The notes beneath the pieces were generated by a model, which saw only the letters and a program-made list of their open reading frames with translations, was not told the origin of the DNA and ran no database searches. From the NCBI GenBank assembly GCA_046538105.1, contig JBKHJO010000010.1, positions 1 to 56,735 on the forward strand: a DNA stretch of 56,735 bases. The letters run 5' to 3'. The stretch's first letter is position 1; every line of letters starts with the position of its first letter. The stretch is from JAWLEV01 sp046538105. GTDB taxonomy: Bacteria > Chloroflexota > Anaerolineae > UBA1429. Below, one piece after another: positions 15,286 through 22,837 of this stretch. The translations under genes were made by a program, and so were the position numbers.

Positions 15286-16719
15286 ATGCCCAGCGCAAAA
15301 CACCCCAACATCATCTTTATCAGCGCCGAACAGCAGCGTGGCGATACTGTTCATTGCGACGGTGCGGACTGGATGGTCACGCCCCACCAGGACGCACTGG
15401 CAGCGGACGGCGTGCTCTTTGGCAACAACTTTTCCTGTGCTGCTACCTGCGTATCCAGCCGCTCTGCGTTCTACCACGCCCTCTATCCCCATACGACGGG
15501 TATCTTTGGCTTCGACCGCTCCTCCGGTCGGTTGCACTGGACCAATCGCCTTTCCGAGGCGGGCTATCATTGTACCAGCATTGGCAAGACCCACCTGCCC
15601 CAGGGCGGCTTTGACGAACGCATCGCAGCTCAGGGTAACAAGTACCAGACCTTTCAGGGGGAGGGCCGCACCGAGTGGTACTGGGCGGTCAAGGCCGCCG
15701 GCTATGAGCCGCCATTCAATCTGCACGAGACGGACCCAGACTACTATGACAAGCTCTCGGCCATCGTCTGGCCCCTGCCCGAGGAATTGCATCCAGATAT
15801 GTACGTCTGTCGACGGGCTCTGGATTGGCTGGACGACTGGCAAAAGCGTCCCTATGCGGAGAAAACGCCCCTCTATCTGCACATCGGTCTGCTGAGCCCT
15901 CACGATCTCTACGATCCACCTCAGCGCTTCCTGGATATGTACGACGACGAGGATATTCCCATGCCCCACGTCACTGAAGAAGAGCGCGCGGGCATCCCCG
16001 ACGAATTGTGGGAGGAGCAGCGCCGTGACGAGCATCACCACCGTACGACCATCGTGCATGCTAGCCGCGCCACGCCCGAACGCATACGCCGCATGCGCAA
16101 ACACTACTATGCCCTGGTCACCCTCATCGATGAGGTGCTGGGACGCGTCATCGCCTCCCTGAAAGAGAAGGGCTTGTACGATGATTCTATCATCATCTAC
16201 ACCTCGGATCATGGAGATCACCTCTTCGATCATGGGCTGCATTACAAGGGCGAACTTTACGATACCATCACCCACATGCCCCTTATCATCCACGCCCCGG
16301 ACGCCCACGCGCCCGGACGTAAAGTGGAGGACCTGGTCTCCCACATGGACGTAGCACAGTACATCCTAGAAAAGGCCGGCGTCCCCAGGGATGATCTGAA
16401 CGGCATCTCCCTAGCCCCCGTAGTAGAGGGCGAGGCGAGGCACGCCCGCGAGTACGCCTTTGCTGAGGAGGGGGCCACCGGCCTGCGACCTGTACCCGAT
16501 CTGAACGCCATGATCCGCAGCCAGACGCACAAGCTCGTCTACTTTACAGGCAATAAGACGGGTCAGCTCTACAATCTCGTTGCCGATCCGGGGGAGACGC
16601 GAAATCTATGGGACGATCCTGAATATAGACACGTGCGGGACACCCTGACGGCTGAGCTCCTCGACTGGCTCTACAGCGACGTCTATAAGCACCAGGACCT
16701 TTTCGTGAACGCGCGCTAG
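15286..16719 (+). CDS. Sulfatase family hydrolase with atypical active-site motif (CVSSR)
   Basis: This 477-residue alkaline-phosphatase-fold protein begins with the sulfatase strand 'HPNIIFISAEQQRGD'. The catalytic segment is 'CVSSRSAFYHALYPHTTG' with Cys55 as the formylglycine candidate. The proline of the usual C-x-P-S-R motif is a serine, and the usual Asp before 'QQR' is Glu. The rest is family-like: 'SIGKTHLPQGG', 'IIIYTSDHGDHLFDHGL' (metal-binding Asp-His) and 'YKGELYDTITHMPLIIH'. It could be a sulfatase, phosphodiesterase or phosphonate hydrolase-like enzyme. The ATG at 15286 has an AAAGGAG site; upstream in-frame codons overlap the decayed methyltransferase. No signal peptide is seen, so it should act in the cytoplasm. 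Confidence 0.85.
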   Translation: MPSAKHPNIIFISAEQQRGDTVHCDGADWMVTPHQDALAADGVLFGNNFSCAATCVSSRSAFYHALYPHTTGIFGFDRSSGRLHWTNRLSEAGYHCTSIGKTHLPQGGFDERIAAQGNKYQTFQGEGRTEWYWAVKAAGYEPPFNLHETDPDYYDKLSAIVWPLPEELHPDMYVCRRALDWLDDWQKRPYAEKTPLYLHIGLLSPHDLYDPPQRFLDMYDDEDIPMPHVTEEERAGIPDELWEEQRRDEHHHRTTIVHASRATPERIRRMRKHYYALVTLIDEVLGRVIASLKEKGLYDDSIIIYTSDHGDHLFDHGLHYKGELYDTITHMPLIIHAPDAHAPGRKVEDLVSHMDVAQYILEKAGVPRDDLNGISLAPVVEGEARHAREYAFAEEGATGLRPVPDLNAMIRSQTHKLVYFTGNKTGQLYNLVADPGETRNLWDDPEYRHVRDTLTAELLDWLYSDVYKHQDLFVNAR

Positions 16720-16746
16720 GCAGACGCGTCGCGCGGCTGCGCCACT

Positions 16747-16774
16747 GGGCTTCCCCAAGAGGGAAGCCCTTTTT
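16747..16774 (+). terminator. Intrinsic terminator after the sulfatase gene
   Basis: The 9-pair stem GGGCTTCCC (16747-16755) with GGGAAGCCC (16761-16769) has a 5-base loop and is followed by TTTTT. It lies 28 bases after the stop. Confidence 0.92.
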
Positions 16775-16777
16775 CAT

Positions 16778-16806
16778 TGGACATACAGGCGCCCTGAGCA
16801 TAGAAT
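16778..16806 (+). promoter_or_regulatory. Candidate promoter of the DUF3795 gene
   Basis: TGGACA (16778-16783) and TAGAAT (16801-16806) with 17-base spacing lie directly after the terminator and 45 bases before the ATG. Confidence 0.6.
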
Positions 16807-16850
16807 GGCGCAGACGTGTTAAAGAATCCATCAAGGGAGGACATGACGCC

Positions 16851-17201
16851 ATGGAACGAATCATCGCCTATTGTGGATTAGTATGCAGTGAGTGTGAGGC
16901 CTATGTAGCCACCCAAGCCGATGATCAGAAGGCCTTGGAGGAGGTGGCGGCCCAATGGCGAGAGCAGTACAACGCACCCGGTATCAACATTGAGAACGTG
17001 ATCTGCAATGGTTGTCTCAGCGACGAGAAGAAATGCCACCACTGCGCCGAGTGTGAGATCCGCGCCTGCGCAGTGGAGCGGGGCGTACTCAACTGCGCAT
17101 ATTGTGACGACTATACTTGTGAGATGCTGGCAGAGTTCTTTACCATGGTGCCCGAGGCACAGGATACGCTGGATGGGATGTCGGATGCGATGAATTCATG
17201 A
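16851..17201 (+). CDS. DUF3795 cysteine-rich protein
   Basis: This 116-residue protein is of the DUF3795 type, with the family start 'IAYCGLVCSECEAY'. It then has a dense run of cysteines in 'VICNGCLSDEKKCHHCAECEIRACAVERGVLNCAYCDDYTCEML'. The roughly twelve cysteines suggest metal (zinc or iron-sulfur) binding. The biochemical role of the family is not known to me. It is a one-gene unit between a terminator and a convergent flavodoxin gene. A GGGAGGACATGACGCC stretch precedes the ATG. Confidence 0.85.
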   Translation: MERIIAYCGLVCSECEAYVATQADDQKALEEVAAQWREQYNAPGINIENVICNGCLSDEKKCHHCAECEIRACAVERGVLNCAYCDDYTCEMLAEFFTMVPEAQDTLDGMSDAMNS

Positions 17202-17250
17202 CACGGTAGATAGGATCCTCAAACGGGAACTCGTTTCTCCAACGTAACTC

Positions 17251-17280
17251 TTGTGCTGCACGGCTTGCCGCGCAGCACAA
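17251..17280. repeat. Inverted repeat between convergent genes
   Basis: TTGTGCTGC (17251-17259) pairs with GCAGCACAA (17272-17280), with a further CGG/CCG pairing inside. It lies between the convergent DUF3795 and flavodoxin genes, where a two-way terminator would be expected, but has no T-run. The rest of 17202-17389 shows nothing recognisable. Confidence 0.45.
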
Positions 17281-17389
17281 ATCCAAGCGTACTACAACGG
17301 GCTCTGTGCCGGCATTCACACATCGCATGTTGTCACGGCTTTCGTAACCGACCATCGGGACTTCGTCCATGCAAAAGATCTTAAAAACA

Positions 17390-17878
17390 TCATACCGGAC
17401 GAGTATCGATGATGATCCCTCGCGCCCACTCTGCGGCGCGCTCAATCTCGCCCTCTTTCAGCGGCCCTTCAGCACCCTCCACAGAAAATCCCTCGGGCAA
17501 AACTACCTGTTCCCCTCCCTTTTGCACGAGTTTATCGTTGATGGGCTTGGCCGCATAGCCAAAGACCTTAACCAGCAGGGGCAGTATGGGAGCATCTATA
17601 TCGCTCAACGCGATCCTTGTATCAAAAGCAGCCACCCTGATCCCTTCCACCCCGTTCCGGGGTATGCATCCTAGAAACTTTTTGATCCCCGGCGTCGGAC
17701 TGAAAGCCCGCGTGGGGGAACCGACGATCAGGATATCCACACCCGCCAGTCGCTCTGGCGTCACCTCGCTTACCTGGCGCACCTCCACTTCCTCCAGTGG
17801 CGCGAGTGTGTCGCTCACCGCGTGGGCGATCTGCTCCGTGTTGCCGAAAAAGGACTCGTAAACGATCAATGCTTTCAT
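17390..17878 (-). CDS. Flavodoxin family protein
   Basis: This 162-residue protein begins with the FMN phosphate-binding loop 'ALIVYESFFGNTEQIA'. It has the second flavin loop region 'DILIVGSPTRAFSPTPG' and ends with the expected alpha/beta pattern. It should carry electrons or sense redox state through FMN in the cytoplasm. It lies 48 bases after the aldo/keto reductase gene on the same strand and may share its transcript. Length is typical of single-domain flavodoxins. Confidence 0.88.
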   Translation of the reverse strand: MKALIVYESFFGNTEQIAHAVSDTLAPLEEVEVRQVSEVTPERLAGVDILIVGSPTRAFSPTPGIKKFLGCIPRNGVEGIRVAAFDTRIALSDIDAPILPLLVKVFGYAAKPINDKLVQKGGEQVVLPEGFSVEGAEGPLKEGEIERAAEWARGIIIDTRPV

Positions 17879-17926
17879 CGGAATAGACCTCCAACGCTAA
17901 TAGATGACTGCCAGGGTAGGTACTTC

Positions 17927-18877
17927 TCATGGCAATCTTCGACCTCTTCCGGCCTCAAAGAGACGATACCACTCCTCCCGACTTAGTTTCAGTTCTGCCC
18001 CCTCGCACGCGCCCGTAATCCGTGCCGGATTGGTGGTACCGATAAGGGGCTGAATGCCCGCCGGATGGCGGAGGAGCCAGGCCACCATGATAGCCTCCCC
18101 TGAAACGCCATACTTGGCGGCCATCTCGGCCACCACCTCGGCTGCCCTCTCCAGACGGAGATCGGGTTCTTCCAGTGGTTTGCCGGTGATGGCTCCTGCA
18201 GCAAGGGGGCTCCAGGCCTGGATGGTGATATTGTGGAGTCGGCAGAACTCCAGGGTCCCCTCGTTACGCCGGGGTGCCGGATAGTCGCTCCTGTTCATCA
18301 CAATGCCCTCATCGATGAGGTGCGTATGCACCACGCTCAGTTGTAACTGATTCGCCACCAGGGGCTGATCCACCCATTCCTGCAAAAGCCGCATCTGCGC
18401 CGCCGTCTGATTGCTGACGCCAAAGTGAAGCACCTTGCCCTGTTCATGCAGCCGATCAAAAGCCCGCGCGACCTCCTCCGGCTCCACCAGAGCGTCGGGG
18501 CGATGTAGCAAGAGCACGTCCAGATAATCCGTCTTGAGACGAGTCAGACTGCCCTCCACGGCGGCCATGATGTGCTCATAACCAAAGTCGTATCGCTGGG
18601 GTGCCTCCTCATAGGGCTCCCCCGCGAAACGGATGCCGCACTTGGACTGCACGATGACTTTGCTGCGAAGTGCTGGCACCTCATCCCAGATGGCAGAAAA
18701 AGTCTCCTCCCGCTGCCCACGACCATAGATGTCGGCATGATCGAAAAAACTGATCCCCGCGTCCAGCGCAGCGCGAATCGTCTCTATGGCTTCCCTGCGA
18801 TCAGCGCTCAGCCGCATGCAGCCCAAACCGACACGCGATACCCTCAAAGGTGAATTGCCAAGATTCATTGTCTCCAT
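17927..18877 (-). CDS. Aldo/keto reductase
   Basis: This 316-residue NADPH-dependent (alpha/beta)8 reductase has catalytic Asp46 and Tyr51 in 'FFDHADIYGRG', the lysine in 'VIVQSKCG' and the histidine in 'DVLLLHRPD'. The C-terminal cofactor loop reads 'QPLIGTTNPARI'. It resembles the YdhF-type group of oxidoreductases. The natural substrate, an aldehyde or ketone, is unknown. It is followed by flavodoxin on the same strand. Confidence 0.88.
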   Translation of the reverse strand: METMNLGNSPLRVSRVGLGCMRLSADRREAIETIRAALDAGISFFDHADIYGRGQREETFSAIWDEVPALRSKVIVQSKCGIRFAGEPYEEAPQRYDFGYEHIMAAVEGSLTRLKTDYLDVLLLHRPDALVEPEEVARAFDRLHEQGKVLHFGVSNQTAAQMRLLQEWVDQPLVANQLQLSVVHTHLIDEGIVMNRSDYPAPRRNEGTLEFCRLHNITIQAWSPLAAGAITGKPLEEPDLRLERAAEVVAEMAAKYGVSGEAIMVAWLLRHPAGIQPLIGTTNPARITGACEGAELKLSREEWYRLFEAGRGRRLP

Positions 18878-19080
18878 CTCTTACCTCCGTACGGCTACAA
18901 AGATTTCATACCCCATCAACGGGAACACACGACATATACCGCTCCCCGCATACCCAATACGCGACAAGTGTAACACACCATCCAGGCATTCGCAACACAT
19001 CCCGGGGCTCAGGCCCCTGAACGCCCCTTTCAGTGTTGCCTGGAGAGACCCAAGGCCCAAAACAACACGACACCCCGCCT

Positions 19081-19109
19081 TTGACGCGAATCGATGCTCC
19101 TGCTATGAT
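19081..19109 (+). promoter_or_regulatory. Promoter of the propeptide-like protein/subtilisin pair
   Basis: TTGACG (19081-19086), a 17-base spacer and TATGAT (19104-19109) lie 40 bases before the small gene's ATG. Confidence 0.72.
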
Positions 19110-19148
19110 GAGGCGGTGTACGGAAGCAATCGAGGGAGGAATAAGGTC

Positions 19149-19409
19149 ATGCCCAAAGTCGACTCTGAACTTCGCAAATCCTGGCGCAAAAACCCCGGTA
19201 CCCAGTTTGATCTGATCATCCATACCGATGGCAATCTGGGGGAACGGCGCGAAACGCTGGAGGATCTCGGCGTGGAGATCAGGCGCCGTTTCCGCTTGAC
19301 GGGTGGCGTCAGCGTGCGCTGTACCGGACGCACGGCCCAAAAGCTGGCCCGTCGATCATGGATCACGCGTATCGAGGCTGATCGACCGGTCAGCGCCCTG
19401 GGGAGGTAA
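19149..19409 (+). CDS. Small stand-alone protein resembling a subtilisin propeptide (inhibitor I9-like)
   Basis: This 86-residue soluble protein has residues about 18-80 with the pattern of I9 inhibitor/propeptide domains: 'FDLIIHTDGNLGERRETLEDLGVEI', then 'RRFRLTGGVSVRCTG', then 'TAQKLARRSWITRIEAD'. In subtilases this fold sits at the N-terminus of the protease, folds it and blocks its active site. Here it is a separate gene ending five bases before a subtilisin gene. A role as inhibitor, chaperone or immunity-like partner of that protease is inferred. The ATG at 19149 has a GGGAGGAATAAGG site. No signal peptide is present. The family call rests on pattern and context. Confidence 0.68.
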   Translation: MPKVDSELRKSWRKNPGTQFDLIIHTDGNLGERRETLEDLGVEIRRRFRLTGGVSVRCTGRTAQKLARRSWITRIEADRPVSALGR

Positions 19410-19414
19410 ACATC

Positions 19415-20665
19415 GTGACAGACAAGAAAATAACGCGCGGTCTTTTACGTGCCCTGGCCGAGACGAAAGAGGAGACTCCCTTGCCCGTTATCGTACAGTA
19501 CAGGGCCAGACGACATATCATGCATCATCCCGGTCCCAGACCGGGCGTTCAGGAAGGCTACCGCTATCGATTGAAACCTTTTGTCCAGATGTATGCCACG
19601 CCCGAGGCCATACGGGATATGGAGACAAATCCTGACACGGTCAAGATATACCAGGATCTGCCCGTCCATGCCTATCTGGATACATCGGTACCCCACGTTC
19701 AGATCCCTCGTATGTGGGATGCGGGCTTTACAGGGGAGGGAGTACGCATCGCGGTCATAGACACGGGTATCGACATGGAACATCCAGACTTTGACCAACG
19801 CATCATCGAGATCACGGACTTTACGGGACAGGGCGCAGCCGACGAACATGGCCACGGCACCCATTGCGCCGGCATAGCCGCCGGTTCAGGCACCGCCAGC
19901 AAGGGCCTGTATAGAGGAGCGGCACCAGAAGCGAATATTTACTCTGCCAAAGTACTAGGATTCGATGGCGGGGGCATGATGAGCGATGTGATGGCCGGCG
20001 TCGAGTGGGCGGTCCAACAGGGAGTGCAGATCATCAGCCTCTCTCTGGGAAGCGAAGGGCCATGCGACGGAACGGACGCACTTTGTGAGATGTGTAACGC
20101 GGCTGTCCGCGAGGGAGTGATCGTCTGTGTGGCCGCCGGAAATGAAGGCCCCGACGACTATACCGTGGGATCGCCCGGGTGTGCCACAGATGTCATCACG
20201 GTGGGCGCCAGCAACGATGCCGATCAGGTGACACAGTTCTCCTCCAGAGGCCCCACAGCCGACGGCCGTATAAAACCCGACATCGTCTTGCCGGGCGACG
20301 ATATCATCTCTGCACGGCTCAAGGGTAGCAGCATGGGAAACCCCATCGATCAATATTATACTGCCGCGTCGGGCACCAGTATGTCGGCCCCCCTTGCTGC
20401 CGGCATCTGCGCCACGTTATTACAGGCGGAACCGAACCTGACACCACAGGAAATCAAAGAACGTCTGATGAGTACAGCGCTTGATGTGGGAGATACGGTC
20501 TATGCCCAGGGAAGCGGCCGCGCCGACGTCTGGCACGCCTATCAAAAAGAGGTGTCACCTGCCCCCGAGCCCGAGCCGCTACCACCCGCACCGGCCCCTT
20601 CTCCCGGCCAGGGCTGCCTTGTCGCTCTGCTCCATGCCCTGTTCCTGGGCCGCCGGCGAGAATAA
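19415..20665 (+). CDS. Subtilisin-like serine protease (S8) without signal peptide
   Basis: This 416-residue protease has the catalytic triad Asp116 ('AVIDTGID'), His147 ('HGTHCAG') and Ser322 ('GTSMSAPLAAG'), with oxyanion Asn243 in 'AAGNEGP'. Residues 20-90 resemble its own propeptide ('PLPVIVQYR', 'YRLKPFVQMYATPEAI', 'VKIYQDLPVHAY'). No secretion signal precedes it, which suggests intracellular action. The C-terminus is a Pro/Glu-rich linker (about 374-395), then a hydrophobic stretch 'CLVALLHALFL' and 'GRRRE', like an anchoring or sorting tail. The GTG start has a GGGGAGG site. Together with the gene before it, it forms a two-gene unit. Confidence 0.9.
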   Translation: MTDKKITRGLLRALAETKEETPLPVIVQYRARRHIMHHPGPRPGVQEGYRYRLKPFVQMYATPEAIRDMETNPDTVKIYQDLPVHAYLDTSVPHVQIPRMWDAGFTGEGVRIAVIDTGIDMEHPDFDQRIIEITDFTGQGAADEHGHGTHCAGIAAGSGTASKGLYRGAAPEANIYSAKVLGFDGGGMMSDVMAGVEWAVQQGVQIISLSLGSEGPCDGTDALCEMCNAAVREGVIVCVAAGNEGPDDYTVGSPGCATDVITVGASNDADQVTQFSSRGPTADGRIKPDIVLPGDDIISARLKGSSMGNPIDQYYTAASGTSMSAPLAAGICATLLQAEPNLTPQEIKERLMSTALDVGDTVYAQGSGRADVWHAYQKEVSPAPEPEPLPPAPAPSPGQGCLVALLHALFLGRRRE

Positions 20666-20715
20666 TCTATGGATCACATCGCTCGTTTTATAGGGCAAGC
20701 CACAGAGAGAACCGA

Positions 20716-21816
20716 ATGAGGAACAGCCAGAAGCGCGCCATCGCGTATTACGCGCACACCATGCCTGGTCTGGAAAAGGTCGCTGGCAACGAGATCTGGG
20801 AAAGGTTGCAGGGGGCCTCCGTCCAAGGCTTTAGGAGGGTGCGAGATAAGAATGGCCTGGTGCTTTTCGACTATACTGGTGATCCGCGGAACCTGTTGGG
20901 ACTGCGCACCACAGAGGACGTGTTCATCATCCTCGCCCACGCGGCCGAGGTTCCCAGGGGGCATCGAGGTCTATCCACCATATACGAGACAATACGCCGC
21001 GCACCCACCCTGCGCAAGGCTCTTTCCTTGCATAAACAGGCAACGGATGCCAAACCCAAGAGTCATTTTTCCTTTCGCGTGATCTCCCGTATGGCCAGCA
21101 ACCAGCCCTACAAGCGCATCGATCTACAACGTCGCGTGGAAAAGGCCTTACAAAGGCGACGGCGCATTCCATGGCAAAGAGTGGATAGCGGAGAGGACAT
21201 CGAGATCTGGGTCAATCTCATCGGATCGGAATTTATCTGTGGCCTGCGCCTGTCGGACGCCACCATGCGTCATAGTACGTACAAGACAGCCCACATCCCC
21301 GCTTCCCTGCGTCCCTCGGTGGCCGCGGCCATGGTGCGGCTCTCTCAACCCCAAAAAAGTGATGTCTTTCTCGATCCCATGTGCGGGGCGGGGACGATCC
21401 TCATCGAGCGGGGGCTGGCAGAATATCATGGCCTTCTTTTAGGAGGCGATACCGATGATGAGGCGTTACGGGCAGCGGCGGAGAACATAGGGCCCAGACA
21501 CAAACCCCGCCAACTATTTCGATGGGACGCCTGCCGTCTAGCATTGCGCTCTCATAGTGTAGATAGAATCGTATGCAACCCACCCTTTGGAGGAAAAAGC
21601 AAGAGCCTGCGGAGCCTACCTCTCCTCTACAACGACTTTTTTAGAGAGGTTGAACGTGTACTAAAACCGGGCGGTCTGGCCGTGATTCTGACAAGCAAGG
21701 CCGGCCTCGTCCAGCATATGGTGAAAGAGATTGCCACGCTGCAGATCATCCAGGATCAATCCCTGCAGATACTGGGAAGAAAGGCCATCATATTCGTAAT
21801 CTGGCAATCCCCATAA
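20716..21816 (+). CDS. THUMP-domain RNA guanine-N2 methyltransferase (TrmN/Trm14-like)
   Basis: This 366-residue protein begins with a ferredoxin-like/THUMP region (residues about 10-165, 'AYYAHTMPGLEKVAGNEIWERL', 'FSFRVISRMASNQPYKR'). It then has a Rossmann methyltransferase domain with SAM motif 'FLDPMCGAGTILIERG', 'LGGDTDDEAL' and the catalytic 'IVCNPPFGGK' (NPPF). This combination is found in enzymes making N2-methylguanosine in tRNA (Trm14/TrmN, position 6) or 23S rRNA (RlmL type). The tRNA enzyme is more likely from length. It is cytosolic, with a weak ribosome site before the ATG. Confidence 0.82.
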   Translation: MRNSQKRAIAYYAHTMPGLEKVAGNEIWERLQGASVQGFRRVRDKNGLVLFDYTGDPRNLLGLRTTEDVFIILAHAAEVPRGHRGLSTIYETIRRAPTLRKALSLHKQATDAKPKSHFSFRVISRMASNQPYKRIDLQRRVEKALQRRRRIPWQRVDSGEDIEIWVNLIGSEFICGLRLSDATMRHSTYKTAHIPASLRPSVAAAMVRLSQPQKSDVFLDPMCGAGTILIERGLAEYHGLLLGGDTDDEALRAAAENIGPRHKPRQLFRWDACRLALRSHSVDRIVCNPPFGGKSKSLRSLPLLYNDFFREVERVLKPGGLAVILTSKAGLVQHMVKEIATLQIIQDQSLQILGRKAIIFVIWQSP

Positions 21817-21870
21817 CAGCCGCCGACAACGGTTTTTCCAATTGATCACAAGCGACAAGGAGTGACGATC

Positions 21871-22539
21871 ATGTTCGAACGCCCCTTATATACCTGTTAC
21901 CGCGCATCCTCACCGCTCTCTGTCGACGGGCGCCTGGAAGAGACATCATGGAAAAGGACACCCCCCATCCATCTCGTATTGGCGGACACGGGCGAGACGC
22001 CGCGCCAGGATACTGAGGTGCGCCTCCTATGGAACGACGATTATCTGTACGCTGCCTTTGTCTGCCAGGATACCGATATCTGGGGTACCACAACAGAACG
22101 GGATCAGGACATCTACAACCAAGAGGTGGTGGAGATTTTCGTGGACGCCGATTGCGATGGTCGCGCCTATGTGGAAATCGAGGTCAATCCCCTCAATGCC
22201 GTGCTCGACCTCTTTATGCTCATTCGCGGCGAGCGGCGCAAGGGATTATGGGACTGGGACAGCGAGGGGCTGCGCACGACGGTGAGTGTGGATGGCAACC
22301 CGCGGCAACGCTCCTCGGACGATCGTTCATGGATAGTGGAGATGGCCATCCCCATGACCGACTTTTTGACGGCTCCCAACCTCCCACCCCGACCCGGCGA
22401 CGAATGGTACATCAACCTCTATCGCATCGACCGCGCCCATGAGGGGGACGAGTACAGCGCCTGGTCGCCCCCGGGCCGCATCGACTACCACACTCCCGAG
22501 TGCTTTGGTCGGCTCAAATTCTCCGCAAAAAAAGTGTGA
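21871..22539 (+). CDS. CBM9-like carbohydrate-binding domain protein
   Basis: This 222-residue protein is made up almost wholly of a family 9 carbohydrate-binding (DOMON-like) beta-sandwich. Motifs are 'SSPLSVDGRLEETSWKRTPP', 'TEVRLLWNDDYLYAAFVCQD', 'VVEIFVDADCDGRAYVEIEVNP', 'WIVEMAIPMTDF' and 'DEWYINLYRID'. No signal peptide or catalytic domain is visible. Stand-alone members of this type are frequent in polysaccharide-using bacteria, but their role is unclear. The ATG at 21871 follows an AAGGAG site; the GTG at 21862 is a weaker choice. Confidence 0.83.
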   Translation: MFERPLYTCYRASSPLSVDGRLEETSWKRTPPIHLVLADTGETPRQDTEVRLLWNDDYLYAAFVCQDTDIWGTTTERDQDIYNQEVVEIFVDADCDGRAYVEIEVNPLNAVLDLFMLIRGERRKGLWDWDSEGLRTTVSVDGNPRQRSSDDRSWIVEMAIPMTDFLTAPNLPPRPGDEWYINLYRIDRAHEGDEYSAWSPPGRIDYHTPECFGRLKFSAKKV

Positions 22540-22558
22540 CTGTAGACGCCAAAAGGGG

Positions 22559-22835
22559 TCACAAAAGATGAAACCAGGTCACATAAAAGGTGCCGATCAT
22601 CACCTTGGCCGTGGCAAAGTCATGGAGCGTGAACTCGTCGTCCTTCGCTCATGGTAATCTAGAAGCAGCCAGGGAACGGGCTCACTGTCCGTCCAGGGCA
22701 TCGATTCAGTATCCACTGCTCTCACATCGAACACCTGGATACCCTGAAGGGCATGCTCGGCGCCACAAGAGTGTTCAAGGTGCCAAGATGGCATAATGAA
22801 CATCCTCTCCACCCAAATCCACACCATGGTACGCG
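22559..22835 (-). pseudogene. Possible unrecognised gene remnant
   Basis: On the minus strand after the mannosyltransferase stop, one frame reads 'MFIMPSWHLEHSCGAEHALQ', then 'DTESMPWTDSEPVPWLLLDY'. An adjacent frame continues with 'DDEFTLHDFATAKVMIG' and 'TFYVTWFHLL' before a TGA at 22561-22559. The composition of both parts looks coding, and a single frameshift near 22640 would join them. I do not recognise a family. No other signal is seen in this 298-base gap. Confidence 0.3.
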
Positions 22836-22837
22836 CC

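Noticed and set aside
15253..16344. 363-codon minus-strand frame
   Set aside because: It lies antisense inside the first sulfatase, with no family features.
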